From: Candidatus Flexicrinis proximus | GTDB taxonomy: Bacteria; Chloroflexota; Anaerolineae; Aggregatilineales; Phototrophicaceae | Reading direction: 5' to 3' | Assembly: GCA_016712885.1 (NCBI GenBank) | Contig: JADJQF010000015.1 | Coordinates: 310,001-374,000 of the forward strand | Length of the DNA: 64,000 nt | In this document: in pieces, positions 9,432-17,948 of the stretch | How the letters are laid out: every line of letters starts with the position of its first letter | Position numbering within the stretch: position 1 is the first letter of the stretch | Notes under the pieces: generated by a model | Told to the model about the DNA's origin: nothing | Database searches by the model: none | The model's input: the letters and a program-made list of their open reading frames with translations, nothing else | Translations under genes and position numbers: made by a program

Positions 9432-11295
9432 TTATGGGATCGTGGCCGTCGTGTCTTGCAGCGACAGGTAGAGATCGTCGACCTCGTAGCTGCCGCCGGA
9501 AATCTTCACTTTGATCGTGACGGTGTACGTCTGATTCTTTAGGGGTACGGTGTTGGAGACGAGACGAAACGTACCTGTACCAGAAATCACCAGTTTCAGC
9601 TTGAGTTTCGAACCATCGCCCCCTACAAGGGTCGCCTGAATTGTGCCTGTAGCACCGTGTTTGTTGATACGCGCCGATAACCATGCGTAATTCGCAGTTG
9701 CAGCACCCTGTACGAAGACCTGTTTAAAGGAAGTCGCCTGACCTGTATACACCAGTTGGGCCGCGCAAGTACCCGCGTAAACGAGCGGACTTCCCGCGCT
9801 GCAAACTCGAGTCGCGCCTACGCCAGCCTGCGTCCAACCAGTAGCGATAGTACCGGCCCAGCCTCGAAACCGGCGTTGGTGACCAGATTGGTCGAAGCGG
9901 GAAGGGTTTGCAGCAGCTTGATCGCTTCGCCAACCTGTATGAACTTGTGTGCGAGTCCGTTGCGCGCATCGAGTACGCCGATGCCGGTAGTCTGCAGGGC
10001 ATCGAGGATCACGTTGACTTCTGCATTTGACCGGACCTGCTTCAGGATCGCCCACGCCCCGGCGACCTGGGCAGCCGCTGCAGAACTGCCGTTATCTTCG
10101 AGGATACTGATTCCGCTGCCCGCCGATTGAACATCGACACCTATTGCCAAGAGATCGATCAGGTTCGAACTATTAGAGAAGCTTGCAACGTTACGGGCAT
10201 CATCCGTCGCGCCGACGGCAATTGCCTCCGCCACACAGGCGGGCGGCCCAACCTTGGTGGTGTTACCCTGGTTACCTGCCGGCACGATCGTCGCGACACC
10301 AACGTTAAATAGGTTGCGGATAAGACTGGTCCGGAAGTCCGTACAACCGCCCGGTGAACCCAAAACAGCCTCGTTATACCCAAGTGCCACAGCCGCAAGA
10401 TTGTAGCTTCCGCAGGTATCGTAGATGCGCTGCAAGGCGAAAATCTGGTCAGCTTCCAACGCAACGATGCAGGGCGTACTCTGCCCAACGCAGTAAGCAG
10501 GATTTGTCGATTTCACGTAAACTTGAACGGTGAGAATCTTGGCGCCGAAACCAAGCCCCTTGTAGATCTGACCGGCTGTTGTAAAAGGTGCACCTGCGAC
10601 AATACCGCTCATGAAGCTGCCATGGTCACGCAGCGGCGTACCAGTACACTTTGAGGAACTCGCCGAACCCAAGTCAGCCTGCGACGGATCCCCGTTTGGA
10701 CACAGGGAAGTGAGTTGAGCCGCGGGGAAACTCGCAGAGAAACAGAGTTCGCCCGCAATCAATTCGGATAACATTGGGTGTCCCCTGTTAATTCCCGAAT
10801 CGACGACAGCGACCACTTGATCAAGACCGGTAAAGCCTAAGTTATGGGCCTCGTAGGTATCTGTTGGTCCGAGACTACCTGTCAACGAGGGACGCGAGGG
10901 GATGTCTTCAACAATCTCGAGTATTCCAGGCGTGCGCTCCAGTTTGCGCAAGCCGTTCGGATCTACCCATAGGGCGATATAAGGGATCATCCACTGATCA
11001 CTCTCAGACCTCAGGACGATACCCGTACCACTACCTAGCTGCTGAAGCAGGTTTTGTCTGTATGCCGTGAGGTACTTTCTCTGTCGCTTTGCCTGGTTGG
11101 TGTTTAACAGCGACTCCATGGTAGAAGGGACATCTAGTCTGACGATTACCGGCAAATATCCCCGCTGCTCTGCACGAGCGTGCATCTCAGCACTCACAGG
11201 AACGGGCATGCGTTGAGCATCAGCGACCATGCCCGGCCCGAAGCCAAGGCGACTAGCGGCAAGATGAGTGACAATAACCGGCGAGAATTAAGCAT
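9432..11295 (-). pseudogene. Secreted subtilisin-like (S8) protease with C-terminal beta-sandwich domain, two frame changes
   Basis: The start is taken at 11295: AAGGAG is correctly spaced and a classic signal peptide follows (MLNSRRLLSLILPLVALASG). Near 11231 (GGGCCGGGCATGG) one base appears missing. The frame then gives an I9-like propeptide and the protease with Asp in VVAVVDSG, His in RDHGSFMSGIVAG, oxyanion Asn in PAGNQGN and Ser in NGSSAAAAQVAGA, so the catalytic set is complete. Near 9855 a second one-base loss moves the frame after TNAGFEAG. The last ~140 residues form a secreted beta-sandwich ending YEVDDLYLSLQD. The intact product would be about 620 residues. An upstream fragment (11382-11939) carries a related domain. 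It is either a decaying gene or two sequencing indels. Confidence 0.8.
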
Positions 11296-11381
11296 GATCG
11301 ATAATCTCCTTGTATACATCGGTAAGCCGGAGCGGATGAGACGCTCGTGTAGCTGGCGAACGACCCCATGATTTGAACGAC

Positions 11382-11939
11382 TCATGGCGACCTCCAATCC
11401 GTCCCGCTTGGCGGCTCAGGCAGCGGCAGCACAATAGCGCGACTTGGAGCAGCACTGACAATGAGTTCTACATCATCAAGGTACAGCTTGCCGGAACCCC
11501 CAACATGCCGGAAAGAAACCTTGAACTTGCTGGTCGTTTTGAGCAAATAGAACGGTGCCGAGGCAAACCTCGTGTACCCTGCAGACGGGCCATAAGCACG
11601 GAGAAGGCAATTCGCGTAGCATCAGTGTGGTAGGCCACGACTTGGGCAAGTACCGTATTCGACGAGCTGCTGACCCAGGCGGAAAGTGTTAGGGCTACCG
11701 GCAACTAGTGATGTCGCTCCCAACTTGACCTTCTGCGAAATCTTCGATTTCTCGCCAATACCACCTTTGAACAGAAATGCGCAATCGCCAGTATGAGAGT
11801 AGGTCGCCGGCGGCGAAATCGTGTTGCAGGTGCGCTTATCTTTGGTCAGGTTTGCACCATTCCACATCTGAGCCTTGCCTATCTGCCCGGAGTCGGCGGT
11901 CTCAAAACCAGTGTTCTGGATGCCCGCACTCTGAAGCAT
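11382..11939 (-). pseudogene. Fragment of a secreted protein with a carbohydrate-binding-like beta-sandwich, two frame changes
   Basis: Three short stretches in alternating frames read as one domain. The first, from 11939, has NTGFETADSGQ, NLTKDKRTCN and HTGDCAFLFKGG. Then comes LTLSAWVSSSSNTVLAQ in another frame (about 11700-11605). The third returns to the first frame (about 11600-11382) with SAPFYLLKTTSKFKVSF, GGSGKLYLDDVELIVSAA and a stop at 11382. An extra base near 11700 and a missing one near 11600 cancel out. The order of motifs matches the domain at the C-terminus of the neighbouring subtilase. No signal peptide is found upstream: an in-frame stop comes within six codons and the tRNA promoter lies beyond. 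The N-terminal part of the original protein is therefore missing, which argues for real decay here. Confidence 0.65.
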
Positions 11940-11966
11940 CCGCAGTTCCCGTTAGGCCTACCTGGC

Positions 11967-11996
11967 TTGACAGCGTCGGCGGCGCGGCTCTATAAT
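11967..11996 (+). promoter_or_regulatory. Sigma70-type promoter of tRNA-Gly
   Basis: TTGACA at 11967-11972 and TATAAT at 11991-11996 with an 18-base spacer: both hexamers match the bacterial consensus exactly. Initiation would be near 12003, right at the tRNA 5' end, so very little leader needs trimming. Confidence 0.85.
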
Positions 11997-12005
11997 GACA
12001 AATGT

Positions 12006-12078
12006 GCGGGTGTAGCTCAGTTGGTAGAGCATTTGCTTCCCAAGCAAAGTGTCACGGGTTCGAGTCCCGTTACCCGCT
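12006..12078 (+). tRNA. tRNA-Gly (anticodon CCC)
   Basis: A 73-nt cloverleaf. The acceptor stem GCGGGTG pairs with TACCCGC, the D-arm contains AGCTCAGTTGGTAGAGC, and the anticodon stem TTTGC/GCAAA closes the loop TTCCCAA with anticodon CCC. The T-arm is ACGGG-TTCGAGT-CCCGT. The discriminator base is T (12078), and CCA is not encoded. It decodes GGG. It stands alone behind a consensus promoter. Confidence 0.95.
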
Positions 12079-12129
12079 TCCAGGATCGCCCGTCAACCGG
12101 GCGATTTTGCTGCCGCGCGACCTCGCATA

Positions 12130-12158
12130 TTGACGATGTGCGGTCTCACCGCTAGAAT
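12130..12158 (+). promoter_or_regulatory. Promoter upstream of rplY
   Basis: TTGACG (12130-12135) and TAGAAT (12153-12158) with a 17-base spacer, immediately after the tRNA. It predicts initiation near 12165 and a leader of about 60 nt before the GTG at 12228. Confidence 0.65.
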
Positions 12159-12227
12159 GACCCGACTTTGTTCACCACACAGACACCGCGCCGGTCTTAG
12201 GCGCGCATGATTTCAGGAGTTCCGCAC

Positions 12228-12878
12228 GTGGCCGAATATACGATTGATGCTCAAAATCGCACCGTTACGGGCAAGAAGGTCGGTGCGCTTCGCCGCGAAG
12301 GCATCGTCCCCGCTACCATTTACGGGCCGAAGCAGACGCCGGTAAACATCCAGGTCCCTTACCGTCACCTCGAACTGGCCCTGGCGAAAGCCGGTGGGTC
12401 GCACCTGATCGAGCTGTCGACCGGTACCTTCACCCAGACCGTGTTGGTCCGCGATGTCCAGCGCAATCCGATCTCGCGCAAGATCACCCATGTCGACTTT
12501 TTCGCGCTCGACATGACCGCCAAGCTCCGCACCAATGTCCCGGTCCACTATATCGGCGAAAGCCCGGCAGTGCTGGCCAAGTTGGGCGTGCTGGTCACCG
12601 GCGCCACCGCGCTGCATGTTGAACTGCTCCCCAGCCTGCTCATGGATCACATCGCGGTTGATGTCTCCACACTGAGCGAAGTCGGTGACGCCATCCATGT
12701 CGGTGACCTCAAGCTCGCTGCGGGTATCGTGATCCTCAACGATCCCGAAGAACTTCTCGCCCGCGTCACTCAGACCGCGGCTGCCCGCTCGGATGAAGAC
12801 GAAGCGGCTGAAGAACTCGCCAGCTCGGCTGAGCCGGAAGTCGTCAAGAAGGGCAAGACCGAAGAAGAAGATTTCTAA
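12228..12878 (+). CDS. rplY: 50S ribosomal protein L25 (CTC/long form)
   Basis: L25 binds 5S rRNA in the large subunit; the long CTC form is linked to stress in several bacteria. The GTG at 12228 is chosen because AGGAG lies at 12214-12218 with ideal spacing; an upstream ATG at 12207 lacks this. The first 95 residues are the L25 RNA-binding barrel (ITHVDFFALDM marks its end). Residues 95-190 are the TL5/CTC C-terminal beta domain, with HVGDLKL and ending ILNDPEELLARV. An acidic Glu-rich tail closes the 216-residue protein. It is monocistronic, with its own promoter and a strong terminator. Confidence 0.95.
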   Translation: MAEYTIDAQNRTVTGKKVGALRREGIVPATIYGPKQTPVNIQVPYRHLELALAKAGGSHLIELSTGTFTQTVLVRDVQRNPISRKITHVDFFALDMTAKLRTNVPVHYIGESPAVLAKLGVLVTGATALHVELLPSLLMDHIAVDVSTLSEVGDAIHVGDLKLAAGIVILNDPEELLARVTQTAAARSDEDEAAEELASSAEPEVVKKGKTEEEDF

Positions 12879-12924
12879 ACCCGGCTTCGAACTCATCCGT
12901 TCAGGCCGAATACAACGAAATGAG

Positions 12925-12954
12925 AAGGAGATGCGTTCGCGTGTCTCCTTTTTT
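12925..12954 (+). terminator. Rho-independent terminator after rplY
   Basis: AAGGAGA (12925-12931) pairs with TCTCCTT (12944-12950). The stem continues inward to a TTCG tetraloop, giving about 12 pairs with two G-T wobbles, and is followed by a T run to 12954. Confidence 0.9.
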
Positions 12955-13002
12955 GTTGGCCGCAATGCTAGCGGAAATGTTGCGCCCAGACCGCCGCACG
13001 CG

Positions 13003-13011
13003 TGCTATAAT
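13003..13011 (+). promoter_or_regulatory. Extended -10 promoter of the kinase/WD40 operon
   Basis: TGC-TATAAT at 13003-13011 is an extended -10 element, placing initiation about 20 bases before the GTG at 13038. The nearest -35-like TTGCGC (12980) is 20 bases away, so the extended -10 probably carries the promoter. The mreB promoter has the same TGCTATAATC core. Confidence 0.55.
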
Positions 13012-13037
13012 CTACCTGGTTCGCAGTAGGGAGTTTA

Positions 13038-15188
13038 GTGTCAGTGTCCTCACTGATTGGTCGCAACCTCGGCATCTACGAAATCCGCGATGTGATCGGC
13101 CATGGCGGTATGGCGTCCGTCTACCTCGGCTATCGCGCGGATGTTGACCGAACGGTCGCCATCAAAGTGCTGCCACCCCACCCCGGCCTCAACGAGGATG
13201 CCAAACACCGCTTCCAGCTTGAGGCGCGCACCATCGCCAATCTCCAGCACCCGCACATTCTGCCGCTTTACGATTACGGCGCCACCGATGACGGCGTCCT
13301 CTATCTGGTCATGCCCTATGTCCGCGGCGGGTCGCTCGACCGGATCGTCCGCGACGGCAAACTCCCGCTTGATAAGGTTTTGCGCGTCGTCCGCGAGATC
13401 AGCGGCGCCCTCGACTATGCCCACCGCCAGCGCGTCATCCACCGCGACATCAAACCCGCCAATATCCTGCTCGACGGCGAAGGCAACGCCCTGCTGGCCG
13501 ACTTCGGTATCGTCAAGCTGGCTGGCGGCGATTCGCAGTTGACCGGCACCGGCGTCGTCGGGACACCTGCCTACATGTCGCCGGAACAGGCCCAGGGTTT
13601 CGAGCTCACCGCGCGCGCCGACCTCTACTCGTTCGGCGTCGTCATCTACGAACTGCTGACCGGGCAGCTCCCCTTCAGCAGCGACAGCGTCATGAACCTG
13701 ATGCTGAAGCACATCACCGATCCCGTCCCGGATCTGACCGAAATCATCGCTTCGCTGCCGCGCGGGCTTGATGCGGTGATGAAGAAGGTGCTCGCCAAAG
13801 ACGCCAACGACCGCTACCCGTCCGGGGCAGCCTTCTTCGAGGCATTTCAGCGCGGCACGCAATCGACCGAAATCGCGGTCGATATGCGCGAGTTGTCGAC
13901 CGCCAGAGTGGACACGCCGCGCACGGCGTCTGCCCCGGCCCAGGCTCCGACCACGCCCAAGCAGCCCATCCAGATCCAGCTCTCCAAAAACAGCGCGCCC
14001 ATCACCCTTCCCTTCGATCCCTCCGACCCGAACCGGCCCGGCACCATCGTCATTCAGCCGCCGACTCAGTCGAACAATACGCCGCTTTTTATTGCCCTCG
14101 GCGCTGTCACCTTGATCGCCGTCGCAGCGCTTCTGATCGTGCTGCTTGGCCAGGGAAATCGGGGGAGCGAAGTCGACCCGACTCAGGCGGCCGCCACACA
14201 GCAGGCGATCCTGGCGCTCACCCCCGAGCCGACCACTATCGCCCGTGTCAACCTTGAGCCGACCTTTGGCCGCGCCAGTTTCAGTTCCAGCACCGACGAG
14301 GTGATGGGTGACAGCGTCAACATCCGCGTACAGGATTTCGCCACTGCGCCGAGCGGCACAGCCTACGTCGCCTCGCTGTTCAACACCGTCTCCGGCGACC
14401 GCCTGATGCTCGGACGCGTCAATGTAGATGCGGTCGGCAGCGGGGCGCTTGGCTTTGTCGATCCTGAAGGCCGCATTCTGCCGGTCATTTTCAACGCGGT
14501 AATCATTTCGCTTGAAGACGATCCGGCTGCGCCGACCTTCACCGATGTCCGCTACAGTTCCGAACTTCCAGTCTCCGTTAACGACTTGATGAAGCAGGTA
14601 TTTGTCGAATCCGAAAATGGCTATAAAGGCCGCAGCCTGCTCGAAACCGCCCAGTTGGAAGCGCGTTTCGCCGCGCAGCATACCGGCCTCGCCGCCGGAG
14701 CCAGCAACCTCACCGGCCGCCGCACCCACAACGAGCACACCATGAACATCATGCTCGGCGGGACGCAGGATTTCGACGGCAACGGCCGTCCATCCAATCC
14801 CGGTTTGGGGGTTGGTCTGCTCCCGGCGCTCGACTTGATCGACTCAGCCATCGGCCGGGTCGCTGACGCCCCGGACGCGCCGTTCAGCGTCCAGTCCGAA
14901 GCCGAACTGGTGCGCGTCTGTATTCAGAACGTCCGCCAGTGGGCTGACGAAGTGATCAACTATGAACGGTCAATGCTCCTGGCCGAGACCTTCGAAGCGT
15001 CCGAAGCGGATGCCCAGGCCTCGACGTTGATCGCGGGCCGTCTGAATCCCGGATTTGATGAGAACGAGAATGGGTCGGTTGACCCTTATGAAGGCGAATG
15101 CGGCCTGGATCAGGTCAAGACCTACGGCCTCGTCGTCGCCTCGTTCGACCTATTCGAGGGATCAACCCCCGGCGGCTCCGGGGAATGA
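13038..15188 (+). CDS. Transmembrane Hanks-type Ser/Thr protein kinase
   Basis: A 716-residue kinase starting at GTG 13038 (GTG 13044 is an alternative; GGGAG upstream). Residues about 12-270 hold the kinase: GHGGMASVYLGY, AIKVL lysine, HRDIKPANILL, DFGIVK and GTPAYMSPEQ, all residues expected of an active enzyme. A Pro/Gln-rich juxtamembrane stretch leads to one membrane span near 350-373. The outer part of about 340 residues has no PASTA or FGE domain that I recognise. It contains SFSSSTDEVMGDSVN and, later, a region with GTQDFDGNGRP that looks helical and may bind a ligand. The next gene, a WD40 lipoprotein, overlaps the stop (ATGA), so the two may form a surface-sensing pair. The kinase call is firm; the ligand is unknown. 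Confidence 0.92.
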   Translation: MSVSSLIGRNLGIYEIRDVIGHGGMASVYLGYRADVDRTVAIKVLPPHPGLNEDAKHRFQLEARTIANLQHPHILPLYDYGATDDGVLYLVMPYVRGGSLDRIVRDGKLPLDKVLRVVREISGALDYAHRQRVIHRDIKPANILLDGEGNALLADFGIVKLAGGDSQLTGTGVVGTPAYMSPEQAQGFELTARADLYSFGVVIYELLTGQLPFSSDSVMNLMLKHITDPVPDLTEIIASLPRGLDAVMKKVLAKDANDRYPSGAAFFEAFQRGTQSTEIAVDMRELSTARVDTPRTASAPAQAPTTPKQPIQIQLSKNSAPITLPFDPSDPNRPGTIVIQPPTQSNNTPLFIALGAVTLIAVAALLIVLLGQGNRGSEVDPTQAAATQQAILALTPEPTTIARVNLEPTFGRASFSSSTDEVMGDSVNIRVQDFATAPSGTAYVASLFNTVSGDRLMLGRVNVDAVGSGALGFVDPEGRILPVIFNAVIISLEDDPAAPTFTDVRYSSELPVSVNDLMKQVFVESENGYKGRSLLETAQLEARFAAQHTGLAAGASNLTGRRTHNEHTMNIMLGGTQDFDGNGRPSNPGLGVGLLPALDLIDSAIGRVADAPDAPFSVQSEAELVRVCIQNVRQWADEVINYERSMLLAETFEASEADAQASTLIAGRLNPGFDENENGSVDPYEGECGLDQVKTYGLVVASFDLFEGSTPGGSGE

Positions 15189-16375
15189 TGGGCGGCAGAC
15201 TCCGGATTTGGGCGCTGATCGCGCTGCTGGGTCTGGCTGGTTGCACCGGATCTGTCGCACCGCCTGCCGCCACCCTGACATCCACACCTCGGCCCGACCC
15301 GACCGCCCTTCCCACGCCCGATGGCTGGACGCTGGCATCCGCGCCGCTGACGCTGGAGACCGTACCACAGCTTCGCGAGCTGGGCCGCCTCACCGCGCCA
15401 GAGCCACCGAGCACCGTCTTCGCCTACGCGCTTTCGCTCGACAACGCGCTGTTGGCTGGCCTGAACAATGAATTTGTGCTCGTATGGGACTTGTTCACTG
15501 GCGATCAGCTCTTTGTCGCCGAGCGGCGCGGCGCCAACGCGATACTCTTCGGCCCCGACCGCCAGCAGATTTACACCTTAAGCGACAGCGGCGAACTGCG
15601 CGTTTATGATGCCCTGCGCGGCAGCGTCGTCGAAACCCTTGGCGCCTTCGACCAGTACAACGGCGTCTGGGCCTATGACCCGCTTGGCGGTTGGCTGGCT
15701 CTGGGCAGTGACGACGGCGCGGTCCAGGTCTGGGACATGCTCGAGCGCATTCCGCTGACTGTCCTGGAATCGATTGACGTGCCGGTCACCGCGCTCGCCT
15801 TCAGCCCCGACGGTGCAGCTCTCGCCACCTCCGACCGCAACGGAACCCTTCGCTTCTGGGACTTTCAGAACGGTCAGCAGGGTGTCAGTGCCGATCTGCT
15901 GACAACCGTCTCCAAGATCGTCTATGCCCCTTCTGGCAGCGTCCTCGCCATCAACAGCGGCGACGGCGTGCTGGTCATGGATCCGGCGACCGGAAACGTG
16001 GTAGCCAGCCTTGCAGAAGAACCGACCGACGGCCTGTTCGAGTTTCTCGGTCAAGCCGACCTGCTGGTCCTTGGCGGAGAGTCAACCGATCTATCCCTCT
16101 GGGACCCGTTCACCGGGGCGCTGGCCGCCATTCTGCCTGGCACAAAAGGCGACCGTGTGAGCGCCGCCGGATCGCCGCAGGGCGAGATGCTCCTCGCCTC
16201 CAGCCGCGCATCCACCTCGCTCTGGAACATCAGCCGGATTTCAGCCGGCACCGTTCTGCGCGGCAGCATCGGCCTGCCGTCGGCCGATGTCCTGCGCGTC
16301 GTCTGGACCGCCGACGGCCTGCAAATTCTGATCTTCGAAGCCCTCGGTCCCGTCCGCGTCTTCGGCATCCCCTGA
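15185..16375 (+). CDS. WD40-repeat lipoprotein
   Basis: The start at ATG 15185 overlaps the kinase stop. It gives a lipoprotein signal (MMGGRLRIWALIALLGLAGC) with lipobox LAGC, then a Thr/Pro-rich spacer of about 30 residues. The remaining ~350 residues form a beta-propeller with WD40-like blades; examples are LVWDLFTGDQLF, VQVWDMLERIPL, AFSPDGAALATSD and LSLWDPFTG. Such propellers bind partners rather than catalyse. Translational coupling with the membrane kinase suggests it sits on the outer face and helps the kinase's external domain sense or scaffold. That role is inferred from position. Confidence 0.85.
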   Translation: MMGGRLRIWALIALLGLAGCTGSVAPPAATLTSTPRPDPTALPTPDGWTLASAPLTLETVPQLRELGRLTAPEPPSTVFAYALSLDNALLAGLNNEFVLVWDLFTGDQLFVAERRGANAILFGPDRQQIYTLSDSGELRVYDALRGSVVETLGAFDQYNGVWAYDPLGGWLALGSDDGAVQVWDMLERIPLTVLESIDVPVTALAFSPDGAALATSDRNGTLRFWDFQNGQQGVSADLLTTVSKIVYAPSGSVLAINSGDGVLVMDPATGNVVASLAEEPTDGLFEFLGQADLLVLGGESTDLSLWDPFTGALAAILPGTKGDRVSAAGSPQGEMLLASSRASTSLWNISRISAGTVLRGSIGLPSADVLRVVWTADGLQILIFEALGPVRVFGIP

Positions 16376-16416
16376 TCGCACAGCGTTAGGCTCTCATCTT
16401 TTCTTCATGTTTGAAA

Positions 16417-16438
16417 TAGAACACTTGTGCTATTATAC
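16417..16438 (+). promoter_or_regulatory. Operator-like inverted repeat with -10 element before the RibD/DHFR-like gene
   Basis: TAGAAC-ACTT-GTGCTA (16417-16432) has the same outline as the box before imuA, with one mismatch in the right arm. A -10-like TATTAT (16431-16436) overlaps its end, giving a start site near 16443 and a leader of about 60 nt. Binding by LexA or another dimeric repressor is inferred from symmetry only. Confidence 0.45.
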
Positions 16439-16502
16439 TGAGGTCGGGTTTTCCCACTTTCGCACTACAGCCCTGTATTCTCATCACTTTCGGAGCGTGA
16501 CC

Positions 16503-17090
16503 GTGGGTAGCGTCTGTGTTGGATTCACGATGTCGCTCGATGGCTATATCGCCGGGCCAAATGATGACGTGAGCGCGCTCTTTTGTTGGTACTTCGGCGG
16601 TGACATGGAGATCCCGGTTCCAGGGTCGCAGATGGTCTTTCGGGTCTCGCCGCCCAGTGTCGAGGTCATCCAATCGATGCTGAGCAGGTTCGGTGCGATG
16701 GTGACGGGACGGCGGGACTTCGATGTGTCCGGCGCGTGGGGCGGCCAATCGCCGCTCAATGTTCCGACCTTTATCGTCACGCACTCGCCACCGCACGAAT
16801 GGGACGGCCCGCACTCGCCGTTTACGTTTGTCACCGACGGTGTCGAAAGTGCTTTAGCGCGGGCCAGGCAGGCTGCTGGGGAAAAGGACATCGCCATCAG
16901 CGGCACGACCATCACCCGTCAACTGCTGAATCTGGGACTCGTCGACGAAATTCACATCGATCTCGCGCCGATTCTGCTTGGCGGCGGTATCAAGTTGTTC
17001 GATCAGTTGGACATCCAGGTCGGGCTGGAGCGCACGCGCCTGATCGAAGCCGATGGGGTAACTCACCTCACCTTTCGCGTAAATCATTAA
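16503..17090 (+). CDS. Dihydrofolate reductase / RibD C-terminal domain-like protein
   Basis: A 195-residue DHFR-fold reductase of the RibD C-terminal type. GTG 16503 is preferred over GTG 16497 because GGAG lies seven bases upstream. The N-terminus has the family motif FTMSLDGYIAGPND. VTGRRDFD follows near residue 65, and ISGTTITRQLLNLGLVDEIH with PILLGGGIKLF carry the NADPH-binding part. Stand-alone members are common, and their substrates are rarely known; it is unlikely to be the riboflavin enzyme itself, since no rib genes are near. It is transcribed alone from a promoter with an SOS-like box and converges on def. Confidence 0.82.
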   Translation: MGSVCVGFTMSLDGYIAGPNDDVSALFCWYFGGDMEIPVPGSQMVFRVSPPSVEVIQSMLSRFGAMVTGRRDFDVSGAWGGQSPLNVPTFIVTHSPPHEWDGPHSPFTFVTDGVESALARARQAAGEKDIAISGTTITRQLLNLGLVDEIHIDLAPILLGGGIKLFDQLDIQVGLERTRLIEADGVTHLTFRVNH

Positions 17091-17137
17091 AGCGGTTTCA
17101 AGGCATTCGGACTTCGGAGCTGTAAGCAGGGTACTTC

Positions 17138-17169
17138 AAACAAAATACGCGAAGGCACAGCCCTCGCGT
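17138..17169 (-). terminator. Rho-independent terminator of def
   Basis: The arms at 17147-17156 and 17160-17169 pair at nine of ten positions around a 3-base loop. On the minus strand the stem is followed by ATTTTGTTT. It lies about 50 bases past the def stop. Confidence 0.8.
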
Positions 17170-17216
17170 CACAAACACTTCATGGAGGTGATACTCAGCA
17201 GGTTGTGCCAAGTAGA

Positions 17217-17756
17217 TTACTCGGCAATCGGTTCTTCTTCGCCATCTTCCAGATGCCGCTTGGTGGCATCCCAGACTTCTTCGGCGATATCGATGAACAA
17301 CCGTCCGTCCAGATGGTCGATCTCATGCTGGAACACGCGCGCCAGCCAATCCTTCGCTTTGATGCGGATCGGTTTGCCGTGGCGGTCCTCACCGGTGATC
17401 ACCACCTCTTCATGGCGGTACACATTTCCGGCGTAGCCAGGGATCGACAGGCACGCCTCGACACCGTCAACCAGTGTCCGGCTTGCCTTGATGATCTTCG
17501 GGTTGCTGACGACAAACAGGACTCCGGCCTTATCGCCGTATTCCTTCTTACTCTCTTCGTCGCTCGGCAGCCGCACAATTATCAGCCGCTGCAGGACGTC
17601 TACCTGCGGCGCAGCCAGGCCAACCCCTGGCGCGGCTTCCAGCGTGTCGACCATATTGTCGACCAGCGTCTGAAAATCCGGCCCAAAGGCAGTGATCTTG
17701 ACGGCTTTCTTGCGGAGGATGGGATTATCGAGCTTCACGATAGGCAGCACGGCCAT
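17217..17756 (-). CDS. def: Peptide deformylase
   Basis: Removes the formyl group from the N-terminal Met of new proteins, a metal-dependent cytoplasmic reaction. The 179-residue protein has motif 1 GVGLAAPQ, motif 2 EACLSIPG with the metal-ligand Cys, and motif 3 QHEIDHLDG with the two His ligands and catalytic Glu. Motif 2 is usually EGCLS, so Gly to Ala is a mild oddity. The C-terminus is acidic (EDGEEEP). It is followed by its own terminator; no fmt gene is adjacent. Confidence 0.96.
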   Translation of the reverse strand: MAVLPIVKLDNPILRKKAVKITAFGPDFQTLVDNMVDTLEAAPGVGLAAPQVDVLQRLIIVRLPSDEESKKEYGDKAGVLFVVSNPKIIKASRTLVDGVEACLSIPGYAGNVYRHEEVVITGEDRHGKPIRIKAKDWLARVFQHEIDHLDGRLFIDIAEEVWDATKRHLEDGEEEPIAE

Positions 17757-17892
17757 AAGGGTTACCTCATTTGAGCGATCAGCCTTGCGCTGTCGGCGTT
17801 CAGGTGTTCAATAGTCAGAGTGCTAGAGTCACGTTTCACAGCGGTATGTGCCGGCCTTGCATTATGCGCCGCTGTTCACGTCTTTGAACCGT

Positions 17893-17898
17893 ATTATA
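17893..17898 (-). promoter_or_regulatory. Possible -10 element for def
   Basis: On the minus strand TATAAT occupies 17898-17893, about 135 bases before the def ATG. No convincing -35 is seen. It is the only promoter-like signal in the 190-base gap between def and the upstream membrane-protein gene. Confidence 0.35.
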
Positions 17899-17948
17899 GT
17901 GGATGGTGCGTCAGCACGGTATACCTTGCACGGTCACATTCATCGCGT

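Noticed and set aside
12213..12965. 250-codon minus-strand frame
   Set aside because: Antisense to rplY; it also crosses the rplY terminator.
13050..14738. Long open frame (562 codons) on the minus strand
   Set aside because: It lies wholly opposite the plus-strand kinase 13038-15188, which has all kinase motifs. The antisense product is Asp/Gly/Arg-rich without domains, a usual mirror in GC-rich DNA.
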